Shown here piece after piece: positions 10,136 to 21,086 of a stretch of 64,000 nt of DNA (positions are counted from its first letter, which is position 1; each line of letters opens with the position of its first letter). Source of the DNA: Hawksworthiomyces lignivorus. Taxonomy: Eukaryota > Ascomycota > Sordariomycetes > Ophiostomatales > Ophiostomataceae. The position numbers and the translations under genes are program-made. Under the pieces are notes generated by a model. It was not told the DNA's origin, searched no databases, and was given only the letters and a program-made list of their open reading frames with translations. The stretch spans positions 124,001 through 188,000 of the forward strand of contig NTMA01000080.1 of assembly GCA_002917075.1 (NCBI GenBank). The letters run 5' to 3'.

Positions 10136-11824
10136 ATGGCTACATTCCTTCCATTCCTATATCCGGCCCGGATCGTGCAGCGGCCGTTGCGCGGTCCTGT
10201 GGTTCGACGGTTTCTCCGCGGCCTGCACGCAACGGCACCACGACTGGCCGCCGGCGGCAGCGGCGACAGCGAAGGGCGAGGTCCCACCTCCTCAAGACGA
10301 AAGCCTGCGTCTACTGCACGCCCACGCCGCGACCCGATTCCCTTTGAGCTCCCGCCAGACATCGAGAGTGAGCTCCTGCCAGAGAGCGAAAAGAGCTTGG
10401 GCAGTGACCTGCCAGGCGATGGCGAGGTGCCGGGCACGATGACGCCGATGGAGCACGAAGCATTTATGCGCATCTTCTCGGAGATTGCCGAGCGGCAGCA
10501 TTCTGGTGCGGGTTTAGGTGTTGGCTCTGGTGCTGGTGCAGTCGGCAGTGGGGGCAGCAGCAAACAGCCACAGCCAGAGCTCACAAAGAGCCAGGCGCTC
10601 GCCCACAAGCGCGTGAAGCACATTGTGAGCGAAGCCACCGCGGACATGGAGCACGAGCGCGCGAGCCAGGAAGCCGCACGGCAGCAGCAGCAGCGTCTGG
10701 AGGTACTAGAGAGCTTCCCGGAGAGCCTGCGGGCGGCGGCACGCAGGGCGCTTCGCATCCGAGACGAGGACGACAAGGACGGCGGCGAGGAGACGCGGCC
10801 AGAGCAGGAAACGGAGGAGGAGGCTGCAGAATCGCTGCCGACCGCGCACATTACAGGCGAGCAGACGTCGCCGCTCATGGCCGGCAGCGCAGCCGCCACG
10901 GCCACGGCCACGGCCACGGCCACGGCCACGACGGCCGTCTCTGCCGCCGCCACCGCAGCCCAGGCGGCCCGCCGCGCGCGCCAGTCCCAGATGGAGGCCC
11001 AGATGCTAGCGGCCAAGACGGACTTTGCGCTGTGGCAGCTCATGGAGGAACACGTGTTTTCGCTGGTGGCCGAGTTCGGGCTAGCGCCGACCGAGAACGC
11101 GGCCGCGGCCAGAGCGTCGTCGCGGGCGGCGGCACGAGCAGCACGGGTGGCGGCGCGCACAGCGGCAGCGACAGCGGCAGAGGCGGTGCAGACGGGGACG
11201 CCAGACGAGGCGGCGCAGGCAGCGGCAGTCGCAGAGGCTGCCGCCGCCGCCGTGGCCCGCCTGGAGGCGCGCCCCGCGGAGCGCCTGGCCGTGTACGGGC
11301 CGCTGTACCCGGCGCTGCTGCTGCACGGGCTGCGGCTGTTCGACTCGCGGTTCAGCAGCGGCAGCGGCGGTGGCGGCCGGGCGCTGTCGCCGCTGGCGCT
11401 AGCGGTGCTGCCGCGCGTCAAGGCGCTCGGCCTCGCGTCCTACGTGCTCGGCGCCGGCACCCCGCTCTACAACCAGCTGCTGCGCATCCACTGGTTCCGC
11501 CGCGGCGACGCCGCCGCCGTCTTTGCCCTGCTCGCCGAGATGCAGCGTGCCGGCGTCGCCTTTGACGACGCCACCCGCGCCGTCCTCAAGAGCATCCAGT
11601 GGCACGTCGGCCCGCTGGCGAGCACCAGCGCCAGCAGCAGCAGCAGCGACGGCGCCGTCGCCGGCATCCGCCCGCTCGGCCTCGTCCGCGAGCACGCCTG
11701 GGCCGGCGGCCCCTTTATGCAGGCCGCCATAGGCCACCTGCCCGAGCTGCAGGCGATCCCCCAACAGACGGCCTACTGGCTGGCGCAGGTGGAACGGGGC
11801 ATCCAGCTGAGCGAGCGATTATAG
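10136..11824 (+). CDS. Mtf2-like mitochondrial protein
   Basis: This is an intronless 562-residue protein. The first 35 residues are rich in Arg with no acids (FLYPARIVQRPLRGPVVRRF), a good mitochondrial presequence. A conserved TMTPMEHEAFMRIFSEIAER segment lies near residue 100. The C-terminal half (about 385-560) matches my recall of the fungal Mtf2-like C-terminal domain: YGPLYPALLLHGLRLFDSRF, LAVLPRVKALGLASYVLGAG, TPLYNQLLRIHWFRRGD and VFALLAEMQRAGVAFDD. Yeast Mtf2/Nam1 couples mitochondrial transcription to RNA processing and translation. The middle is Ala-rich with a 6-bp coding microsatellite giving (Ala-Thr)n at 10896-10935, and is probably disordered. A long antisense frame over this gene is a GC-rich shadow. 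Confidence 0.8.
   Translation: MATFLPFLYPARIVQRPLRGPVVRRFLRGLHATAPRLAAGGSGDSEGRGPTSSRRKPASTARPRRDPIPFELPPDIESELLPESEKSLGSDLPGDGEVPGTMTPMEHEAFMRIFSEIAERQHSGAGLGVGSGAGAVGSGGSSKQPQPELTKSQALAHKRVKHIVSEATADMEHERASQEAARQQQQRLEVLESFPESLRAAARRALRIRDEDDKDGGEETRPEQETEEEAAESLPTAHITGEQTSPLMAGSAAATATATATATATTAVSAAATAAQAARRARQSQMEAQMLAAKTDFALWQLMEEHVFSLVAEFGLAPTENAAAARASSRAAARAARVAARTAAATAAEAVQTGTPDEAAQAAAVAEAAAAAVARLEARPAERLAVYGPLYPALLLHGLRLFDSRFSSGSGGGGRALSPLALAVLPRVKALGLASYVLGAGTPLYNQLLRIHWFRRGDAAAVFALLAEMQRAGVAFDDATRAVLKSIQWHVGPLASTSASSSSSDGAVAGIRPLGLVREHAWAGGPFMQAAIGHLPELQAIPQQTAYWLAQVERGIQLSERL
10896..10935 (+). repeat. Coding 6-bp repeat (GCCACG) in the Mtf2-like gene
   Basis: Tandem GCCACG units encode an Ala-Thr run of about six dipeptides. 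The length is expected to vary between strains without shifting the frame. Confidence 0.85.
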
Positions 11825-12128
11825 GTCCTGTCACGTACATAGAGAGCGTGTAATGTAGAGAGCACCTGGCATAGCATTAACCCCTTAGGGACAAGAGCAC
11901 GTATCTGCGGGGAATTGTACTATAGAACACCAAAATTGCGTCTTTTAATGGGTCCCTTTTGGCTGTTTTGTCGCAGCGTTATAGGCGTTAAGGGGCTTTA
12001 TATTGGGGCTGCTTTGGGTCCTCCAAGGCGTAGGAACCACTCTTCCGATTCGCCGGGAGCGGCACGCATCTCTGTATTCAAGTTTTTGCGCACCTCCCGA
12101 CACATCTAGAAAGCTTTAAAGAATTACA
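11825..12128. other. Intergenic, 304 bp; no gene seen
   Basis: This lies between the Mtf2-like stop and the start of the next plus-strand gene. It presumably contains the 3' end of one and the promoter of the other. No clear motif was recognised. Confidence 0.6.
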
Positions 12129-12712
12129 ATGTATAAACACATTTCTCGAGGCATATCTGCGGCTGCACGAAATTACGTGCGCACCATGGCTACCGCACCA
12201 TCCTCGTCGGCCGCCCACAAGGGACCAAGAGGCCCGTTCCGCCTTGTGACAGTCAATCCACAGCCTGAGCGGGCAAAGAAGGTGGTTGGCCAGGTCATTG
12301 TGCGATTGCAGGACACATATACGATCGAGCACATTGGTAACATCGACGGTGGGTTTGTCTCGCATCGGTCGGATGATCCCGCATCTTTATAGGCCAGACT
12401 GACACAAACAGCCGAGGACAAGGTGTCGACGACTGTAGACTCCTTGCAGCCTGATATTCTTGTACGTTCCCTAGTTAGTTGCTATTAAATGTAAGTGTTT
12501 TAGCGTGTCACCTATTAACCACGTCTCGTCGTCTCACATAGTTTTGCGCATCGTCATGGTCCCCAGAAGAAAGCCAGCGCATCGTATCAGCAGCTCAGGC
12601 GGCACTGCCCGGACTGCGCACCTACGCCGTACCTCACGGCCTTCACGGATCCGGAGGACCAGAAGCCGTTGTGGCGCACCTGGCAGAGCAAGTTGGAAAG
12701 CTGTTGGCATAA
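12129..12712 (+). CDS. Small conserved-looking protein, alpha/beta fold, function unknown
   Basis: Three exons (12129-12348, 12412-12461, 12542-12712) give 146 residues. Introns are GTGGGT...CAG (63 bp) and GTACGT...TAG (80 bp), and both phases fit. The first 22 residues (MYKHISRGISAAARNYVRT) look like a mitochondrial presequence; a second ATG (MATAPSSS) at residue 20 is an alternative start. The rest alternates strands and helices: FRLVTVN, PERAKKVVGQVIVRLQ, YTIEHIGNI, VSTTVDSLQ, PDILFCASSW, SPEESQRIVSAAQAAL, GLRTYAVP, and PEAVVAHLAEQVGKLL. This resembles a response-regulator or Rossmann-like layout. I recall similar uncharacterised proteins in other filamentous ascomycetes but no experimentally assigned role. 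No catalytic motif is visible. Confidence 0.75.
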
Positions 12713-13234
12713 ATCGCATTGAATGAGATTCGTGATAATAGCCAGCATTGTTTTGGTAGAGTGGTCTATGAGGTGTATAGAAGGCACATGAGTAGAAAAC
12801 ATGAACCAATCACGCATTAATTCTCAAACAAACAAATAAATACCAAACTGCGAACAAACGAACTGTATTCTGCCAATCGCCACAAATGTAGATGTTTTCT
12901 CTAGGTGAAGAGGTTTTCGGCAACGATCGCAGGTTCAGCATGGCCGCTCTGCGCGCACGCATCGTCGGAGAAACCAGATATTCCCACAATTCTCATAGCC
13001 GAACCGCACACTAAAGGTGAGAGACGGCAAGTCTCCTCCGTCATGCCACAATGTGGAGGAGGAGGAATATGGGAATCTAAGACTTTGACATAAAACTGTC
13101 TCATTCGCAGCCTCCGTCGCAAAGGTGAAATCCCACGGCCAGAAGTTCTCAGCATCCAGCATCAAGCTACACGCTAGAGTACTCGACCTTGACCTATACC
13201 ACCACGCGCACACGGTTCGCCAACACGGTTCGCC
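12713..13234. other. Intergenic, 522 bp; no gene seen
   Basis: This is the promoter-side region of the DUF3500 gene. The minus-strand frame 12935-13507 crosses that gene's exon 1 and its splice donor and is treated as a shadow. Confidence 0.6.
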
Positions 13235-14682
13235 ATGGCCGACTCTGACTCCGCCCCCAGCGCGGCAGCGACCGCTCCCTACCGGGAGTTCCTGCCGGAC
13301 CTCTCCCAGCCGCGCTTCACCACTATGCAGAAGCAGGACGCCCACAGCTATGCGGCCGCCTTCAAGCGTGACGCCCAGCCGCCCTGGCTGCACGGCCTCT
13401 ACATGCTCTGGCAGAAGCTTTGGCAGGAGCCGTTCCGCGGCGTGACAAACGACGGTAGGTAGCGCCCCCTTTTCTTCTGGTGGACCAGCCGCTGCCATGT
13501 CGCGCATCTGCGACGGACGACCGAAGAAGCTAACCCCTTCCCCCCGCGCGGCTGCAAGGCGTCGTGCGGCCGGACCTGTTTCCGCTCGAGGACGAGGGCA
13601 TCACGGACGCGGCGGCGGAGGCGGCCGACCGCGTGGTGGCGCTGGTGCAGGCGGACCCGGCGCTGTGGCAGAAGAAGAAGCACGTGCCGACGCAGCTGGT
13701 GTACCACATCGACGACCCATCGTGGCGCACGTGGTCGAACCCCGAGTTCTTGCTGAGCGACCGCGGCGTGCGCCTGGACGAGGTGACGGGTGCGGTGCGC
13801 GAGGCCGTGTTCGACGTGCTGCGCGCATCCCTGTCGCCCGAGGGCTACGAGAAGGCCCGCGGCGCCATGCGCATCAACGGCTTCCTGGGCGCGCTGGTGG
13901 GCGCGCCTGCCGTCGTCAACGAGCTGTCGTACAACTTTGTGCTGTACGGCGCGGCGCCGTTTGCCGGGTCCGGCAAGCCCTGGGGGTTCTCCTTCTACGG
14001 CCACCACCTGTGCCTCAACGCCTTCTTCAGCGGCCGCGGCCAGATAGTGCTGTCGCCCTTCTTCGTCGGCGCCGAGCCCAACGTCATCGACGACCCGCGC
14101 GCGCCCCACAGCGGCACGCGCATCCTCGTCGCCGAGGAGGCCCAGGGCCTCGCCCTCATGCAGAGCCTGCCGCCCGCCCTGCGCGCGCAGGCCACCGTCT
14201 ACGCCGGCCTGCGCGACCCGGCCATGCCGCGCGGCCGCTGGAACCACGACGACCAGCGCCACCTGTGCGGCGCCGGCCGCGACAACCGCGTCGTCCCCTA
14301 CGAGGGCGTCAACGTCGGCGCCAGCTTCAGCCCGGACCAGCAGGACGCCCTGCTGCGCCTCGTCGCCGAGTTCCTCGCCCCGCTGCCCGCCCCCGCCCGC
14401 GAGCGCCGCCTCGCCCTCGTCCGCGCCCACTTCGCCGAGACCTACTTCTGCTGGATCGGCGGCCACGGCGACGCCGACGCCTTCTACTACCGCATCCAGA
14501 GCCCCGTCGTCCTCGTCGAGTTCGACCACCACTCCGGCGTCTTCCTCACCAACACCGAGCCCGCCCGCTTCCACATCCACACCATCGTCCGCACCCCCAA
14601 CGCCGGCGACTACGGCGTCGCCCTGCGCCGCCAGCTGCAGGCCACCGTCCAGCAGGAGTTCCTCTGGGAGGGCGACCGGTAG
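13235..14682 (+). CDS. DUF3500 family protein
   Basis: Two exons (13235-13454 and 13559-14682) encode 447 residues. The intron (GTAGGT...AAG, 104 bp) splits a Gly codon, giving GVTNDG/VVRPDLFPLEDEG. The protein matches my recall of DUF3500, found in bacteria and fungi and never biochemically defined to my knowledge. Notable conserved stretches are RINGFLGALVGAPAVVNELS, GSGKPWGFSFYGHHLCLN, FFVGAEPNVID, FCWIGGHGDADAFYYRI, and a His-rich end, VVLVEFDHHSGVF, then RFHIHTIVRTPNAGDYG. The repeated His residues (GHHL, FDHHSG, FHIH) suggest a metal or cofactor site, which is inference. The second exon has extreme GC at third positions, producing a 393-residue antisense frame that I reject. No signal peptide is seen. 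Confidence 0.85.
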
Positions 14683-15093
14683 CGTGAGGTGCGGGGCATT
14701 TGGGGGGTGAAAGGGGGGGGGAGGGGGTTGTTATAGGGAGCTGAGAAATGACCGGAAATGTTAGTTTTTTTTTTTTCGAAAGAAAATATGCTTTGGGAGT
14801 GTATGCACAGCACGATTGCTAGTTTCCTACGAGGGCATGCCGCCCCGTTTCTTTGGTCTGTTCACCATCCGATGCCAGAAGTATGCTATTTTGAGTGCTC
14901 TTGGGTATATCAGAATATCAAAGGCCGAATGGCCCCTTGTGAATGCAATAAGCAGCTGCCATGAAAACAATGCATGTATTTTGATTATTAGATGATAATT
15001 TTGCCCAGCTAAAAACAAAGGCTAGAATGAAAAGTAAAACATGGCGCCTCCTCCGAGTCTCTGTGCTGCGTCCCCAGCTGCGCCGCTCCCGCC
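14683..15093. other. Convergent 3' region; no gene seen
   Basis: This is the 411 bp between two convergent stops. It holds a G-rich run (14701-14729) and a T run (14764-14775). Nothing else was recognised. Confidence 0.6.
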
Positions 15094-16060
15094 TCATATA
15101 TACACAGAATTGTATATCGTCGTTGTCACTACCGTGCACGTCGTGATGGTGATTGTGCTGGTCGAATACGTTTGGGGGATTGTGAGTCTGGTTCTTGTCG
15201 TTGTAGAGGACACGCTATTTTGTTAGGACTGGCCAGCCAGGCAATGGGAAAGACGAAGACGGAGAGGCAAAGCAAGATACATACGTTTCGAGCTCGGTCG
15301 ACTCGCCTCGGGTCAGCGTGACGGGATCGAGCTGGAGTGTGTCTGTCACGGTGCCTGGATCCGGGCCGTATGCGGACACAAACGCCGAGCAGACGGATGT
15401 GACGGACCCGGGCGCCGGGTTGACATCAGTGAGACAGTCGACGGAAGGCGCTGCGCTCACGCGTTTGCCAAGGCCCCGTTTGCCAAAGTCCCGCTTCTTG
15501 AGCGTTACGATTTCTCTCGCGGTTACTGTGGGTGCCGCCGTGCTGCAAGACTCGTGGATCGTCGTTGTCCGGCGGATCAGCAGCGCCTTGATGGTGACGG
15601 TCTCGACGACGTCGGCCCACACCTCGGCCACCCTGCGGTTCTTGTTCTTGGCCGGCGGATACACAGTGTTCGTCTCCGTGCTGGTGAACTCTGTCGTGGT
15701 CGTGTAGCTGGTCGAGGTATATAGATAGCCTTCCGTCACGAGCGTGTCCACGGCCGATATGTCCGAAATCACAAGCGTCCTGATCGACGGAACGTACACC
15801 GTCGGCGCCATAGTGACGACGGTCGTCGTCGGTGTGAGAGACACGCCGGCATCCGTGCTACAGTACAACAGGGCCGGGCCGGTGGAGCTCACAAAACACG
15901 CAAACAGATCTGTGTTGCGGGTCCGGGGACGGCAAGCCTTTGGAGGCACGCTGCTGGTGGCAGGAAGGCTAGAAGACGAAGAGATAGAGGGGGGAGGGTG
16001 GATCGCGACGACGCTGGTCGCCGCCGCCAAGAGAAAAGCACCATATATTGCGAACCTCAT
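15094..16060 (-). CDS. Thr/Ser-rich secreted protein, unknown function
   Basis: Exon 1 is 16060-15285 and exon 2 is 15214-15094, 298 residues. The join (GTATGT...AATAG, 69 bp) keeps a Thr-rich composition across it, ending in VVTTTIYNSVYI. A CTAAC branch point lies close to the acceptor, so another acceptor is possible. The first 19 residues (MRFAIYGAFLLAAATSVVA) form a clear signal peptide. A Pro/Ser-rich stretch follows, then Cys-containing blocks (KACRPRTRNTDLFACF, LLYCSTDAG), a Thr/Tyr-rich stretch, and a basic dibasic segment (LKKRDFGKRGLGKRVS) that looks like Kex2 processing sites. There is no GPI signal. Cell-wall or extracellular location is inferred; no family was recognised. Confidence 0.65.
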
Positions 16061-19000
16061 GATGTTAAGACACGCTCGAGGTCGAATGCGAAGTACCAGG
16101 CCTAAGAAATAGGGAAACGAAACCCAAAATTCAAAAATCGAACTGAGGATGGACAAGACGGATCGCTGTCCTCCAACAAACTAAACGAGTGACAAGAAGC
16201 GGAAAAAGTGAAGTCCCCAAACTACGAAAAGGAAGAAAAAGAAAGAGAGGGAGAGAGAAAACGAAGAAGGGGAAAAGTACTCTGTAGATGTGAGAAAGAA
16301 GCTAAATTCTCCCAAGATAACAGCCATCAAATCACCTCGCTCGAGTGTCATTTGTTTCCCTCTAGCGGATCGTGGTATTATGCCTACGACTACATACATG
16401 CGTACACAGACAGCGCAGGGAGCTTTGGGTCTGGCATTCACACAACTCCGCACATGGCCCTATCTTTGGGTTGCAGCATCTTACTTCCCTATCCAGCGAC
16501 TTGCTCTTTGGCGAAGGAGTCGATGATCAATAATTACTATGCCCTACATACAGGAGATACGAGAGGTACGGAGCATTCGAGAAATTCGTGTGGTTTTTCG
16601 CTAAGACGCAAAGCGGTGTTTCTACATAATACGAGCACATACTCTGCAACCTCACCACGTCACTCCAGCCGAAAGAGATTTGGCGCTCCGGTACCTTGCA
16701 GGTGTAAATGAGTGTGGCGAGCAAAATGCAGAAGGATGTTGGCTGGAGAGCTTGGCTTAGGCATGGATTGAAAGAGTCGCCCAATTAGACCTCATTGACC
16801 CTTGTCACAAGCTAAGTTAGCGCTCCAAACTATCGATTAATCTAGACTGAGAATATTGGAATCAATATTTGCTTGCCATTCCAGGCCCCTATGGTCCAGT
16901 ATGCTGAAAACGCAGAACCACTGGAAAGAGAAGTCTCAGATACCCCCTTTTTTTGTGGTGGCTTCTCAAACGTTTGTAAACTGATAGCAATATCTCATAC
17001 TTTCTATGTCCTTAGTCGGTCTTAGGATTACGACTCGGACAGCCCTATTTGTGTCTCTCCTTAGCTGCTCTTTTTCACGCAGTGGAAACAAAGCGCACAA
17101 CTGCGAGCGGAAGAATCAATCACGTTAGTACTACTTTTCTAAGACAAGGCATGAGATTCACATACGAGTAGTGGAGCTCAAGCAGACATCGCTAGGCTGA
17201 AATAGAGCAGCATCTTGTTGGCGACAGAAATAGTTCATCTGCCGTTGCTAGCTTCTCCACACAAAACAGGCGTTCGGTCACTGTACAAGCAGTGGTGCGG
17301 GATCCACTTGGTTTAAGGTTGTGCCACGCATCTAGGCGAAGCATTGGTATACGCACGAGACTTACACTCCTAGTCATTTACTTAATTAGAAAGCATTTAA
17401 AGCTCACGACCACAGAATAGTAGAATCTATTCACTGGCAACTTCAAGTAGGATTTTGTTCGCAGTCCAGATGCAAATGCTGGTGGGAGAAAGACGGCGGC
17501 TGGAAAGGCGGAAAGGAAAATCGCTGCAGAGGAATTCTGTAGCACCCAGAACGTGAATGTCGATGGCAGCAAAGTTGGCATACCTCATGGCCCCACCGTT
17601 TATTCTTGCGCAACATGACCGTTCTTCGGATCCAAAATTTATTTCATGACGCTTTTGTGTTCTCTACGTCACGTCGGAGAGCTTCGCTTTGGACAGCTTC
17701 TTGCACGAAATCTTGTACTTATCTGTCGAAATTTTAGCTTCCTCTTTCATTTTTAGAGGAAAATACTGTATGACAATTTGACCTCCTATTGTCGTTGGCT
17801 TTGACCAAAGCTTCACGCGATTTTGCTTCCGCTGTTCAATGATGGAACAAGCGCCGCGCCGCAGTGACATTTCGCTACTGCCCATCTTTAATTCACTCTG
17901 TGGCGCTCTTCGCGTTCCAAGAGTGTGAGTGGAGCTCTTCGACAAAGCAATTTTGCTGCCGTATGTCCCGTTTCGCACGCCACGGGAAAGACGGCCGACC
18001 CAGGAAACTGTTCATTGAACGGGGCAGAGCCGTACTAGAAAGAGAAATGTGCACCGGTTTTTAATTCCTAGTTTTTTATACAAAAAAAAAAAGAGGAGGA
18101 GTGTTTCGTACATATAGTGCATTTATGAAAGGTGGTCGTCAGACGGCTCGCTTCCTGAGCGAGGCTCACGGTGCACTGTTTGTGCAGCAAAAAAAAAAAA
18201 AAAGAGCGGGTGTTGTCATCGTGGCAGCTGAAGTCGCATTGTTAGTGGCTCTTTCATATCCCTTTCTACTCCGTACAGTGTCTTTGAATACCCAATACTT
18301 GGGAAGCAGTTGCCAAGACATAACTAAGGCTCGCAGAGCTCCATTCCATGTGGAGATGAGACAAAAAAGCTTAAATAAATAAGCACTGTAGTGAAGCGAG
18401 GGCTTTCAGCTTTCATTTTCGAACAGCGACTACGTTTGTTTATGTATCGATTTGGATTGCGAATAGAATATTCTTATATATGATGTGTAAAAAGCACCAC
18501 TCCAAACCCAAGCAGGGTTAGACGTTAATTACAGAGGGTCTGTGTCTCACCTACTCAACAAAATTTCCTAAAGTTGACACAAAAGAAGAGGTGTTTGCCT
18601 CATCCCCTAGTCCAGTTTTCCGGACAGTCGGCATTGAGAGCCATGACTCGAATCGAAAATTAAAATCTCATATGAGTGGTGGCCGCTTCAAAGAGGACTG
18701 AAGTATCTTCCCCTTCACTTCAGAAGCACTCGCGTGCCGAGAGGGCTGGTTTTGCTAACAGCTTCAAAATCAAAGCGATGTTTATAAAAAAAAAAAAATA
18801 CGGCTAGATGGACGGTAGATGAGCTCCGAGTAGATATAAATAATACGATACTAATTTAAAAAGATGAAGCAATGGGAGGGGGAAGACAGGTGCGCTACAG
18901 CTTGGTGACATCGTCAAGTTCGATGGGCAAACAAAACAAGCATCATCGAGATGTACTTGCATGTAACCTCCTGAAGATAACTTTCACTTTTAGCACTTCG

Positions 19001-21086
19001 TCAAGAATGTTGCCTTTGGTTTCTGAAAACCTTTTCAGCTCTGGTTTCATGCTACTTTCATCTCTTCTCTGAGAGCCCCCTGTCCTTTGAATAAAGCCGG
19101 CACAGGACCCAATCTATTTTTCTCTGTCCGCAATCTAATTCTTTCTCGTACTTTTTATAGCTTACCCCACCCGATATATACACAAAAGCAATGACAACCG
19201 TGTCACTGTGCTTCTTCTTCGGTGAGTGTCTTCGATTTCTTCTTGTGCATTTCCCTCCATCCTCTTCTGCCGGAACTGGTTCCTGTCGTCGCACAACGAG
19301 CAGGGGAGAAAAGGCTATGATCGCCTTGCACACCATCTGTCCCAAAAATATACCCTACTTCAGGACCTCTATCCCCCCTCTCCGGGATTATGGATGGAGG
19401 GGCGGAGGTACCTCCTACCGCGCCCGGCAGGTGGATCCCCGAGAATGCTCCACTTCGCCGTAGCCCTGCTCGGAAGTCGCGGGTACAAATCTTCTCGTCT
19501 TCAACTTCTCTATGACCTCTCACGATCAAAGCATACTTACACCAATCATTTCCCTCAGTTTTTATTGCTTTTGATGATTGTCTGTCTGTATTTTCATGTC
19601 TGCCGGATAAGTGACCATCCAATAGTAGCTCTCTGATCTTCTACCTTTCTCTGCGCCAACGAGAATTCTACCTTCTTTCACCTGCTCTTCTGCTTCAGTT
19701 TTATATTCTTGTTTCCCAGCCTCAACGCGCACCTTCATGGGAGCTGAATGGTTTATCCGGCAGCAATATATATCGCACTGGCCCCGACGCTGCCCACAAT
19801 ACGTTGCTGCTCAACCCTCTATATTCCTTGTGCAGGCAGTGGGCGCTGCTCCCTGGCCATAGCTTCAGATTCTCGTCATAATATACACAAATCCTTGTGG
19901 AGAACCTACTAAAAATGATGTCACGTCATAAACATAGTCTTCTACCTATGAAGTGAAAATTGTGCAAAATAGTAGACACTTCAGGTTACCAGAATTGCTC
20001 GTCGACCCACAACGGCAGAGCTGCCGTCATGCCAGGCGACGGAAAGGAACTTGGCTAGCGGCCTGCCCAGGTTTCGAGCTATTTGTGCCTTTGTTCTCTA
20101 TGAGATTCTGCTTTCGCTTAGAACTATAAGCTCTCGTACCGAGTGCCACTCCACAGCTCAGCACTGGCCCACGACGAAATAGATGAAATTATACGACTAT
20201 TGTCCAACGTACTTCGGCAAGTGGAGTAACCTGACGCAGGCATAGGCGAAAGAAAATAGCTGCTCAATATTTTTAGTCTATATAGTCTTTAATATAGTCG
20301 TCTCCGCCAGGCTACCCTCCATTTCAACTGCCTGAAGCTCTCAACACTCGATCTTGATTCAACAACTTGATATTGGCATATAAATGCCTTTTGGCTTCAT
20401 CTGACTCGTGTTCCCCGCGTTCCGTCCCTATTAAACTTCATGTATAGTGAGTCTTCTGAGCGTCAATGACCTTGTGATTTCACTGGGTGCAACAAATCAG
20501 CCGATATACTAGAAGAGGAAACGGAGCAGGGATTGTTGGCATTGTAGAGAAAGGAGGACGTTGAGCATCTAAGAGCAATACCGACGGGGTTTCTAAAGCT
20601 TATTCTGCTGTGGTATGCTACTTGCTACAATGTGCTGCTGGCCTAGACACGTACACCTCCGCAAGGTCCGGCTGGCCGATGTTCCTGAGTACGTGAACAA
20701 GATGGGAGAGACGTTTCCGTTCTATATCGAGGCCCATCTAGGCCCGACGACCCCATTTGGATGAAAATAAAAATATATCTACTGCTTTCTTCTCGTTGCG
20801 GGGAAAGTAGTCGAAAGACTCGCAATTAGAAGTCAGGGGTAAAAGCAGTTCCAGAGGAGAATGCGGAGAGGGGGAGCAGAGGCATTGGCCAGTCGTGTTC
20901 CGAGGACTCCTTGCCTCTAGTTGAAGCTATAAAATGTAGATGCACACCCACTCGACGCCTTTCCCATTCTTGGTTGTCATTGCTCTCTGTTGCCATCGCC
21001 ATCCCAGTTCGTAGAATCTATAGACGCCAGTTTGACGTCTCTTGCAGTCTCTCTTCTTTGTTGCTTCCCCAGCTATCTCAGACTCT
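16061..21086. other. Gene-poor 5-kb region
   Basis: No frame longer than about 170 codons occurs and none resembles a protein family. Composition is more AT-rich than the coding blocks, with several poly-A runs (18083-18093, 18189-18202, 18787-18799). It could hold relics of old repeats, but I found no inverted or long terminal repeats by eye. The last few hundred bases form the promoter of the GH7 gene. Confidence 0.55.
20928..20934 (+). promoter_or_regulatory. Probable TATA box of the GH7 gene
   Basis: TATAAAA lies 159 bp before the GH7 start codon, a normal distance for a strongly induced fungal cellulase gene. Confidence 0.5.

Noticed and set aside
10057..11421. 454-codon minus-strand open frame over the Mtf2-like gene
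   Set aside because: It is a GC-rich shadow, Ala/Ser-rich and low complexity, opposite a protein with recognisable C-terminal domain text.
13399..14580. 393-codon minus-strand open frame over the DUF3500 gene
   Set aside because: It is antisense to a gene with family resemblance; the frame is open only because of extreme third-position GC, and its text is Ala/Gly/Val-rich without domains.
16061..21086. Possible LTR retrotransposon relic in the gene-poor region
   Set aside because: I looked for long direct repeats, reverse-transcriptase or integrase text and primer sites and found none by eye. A self-alignment would settle it.
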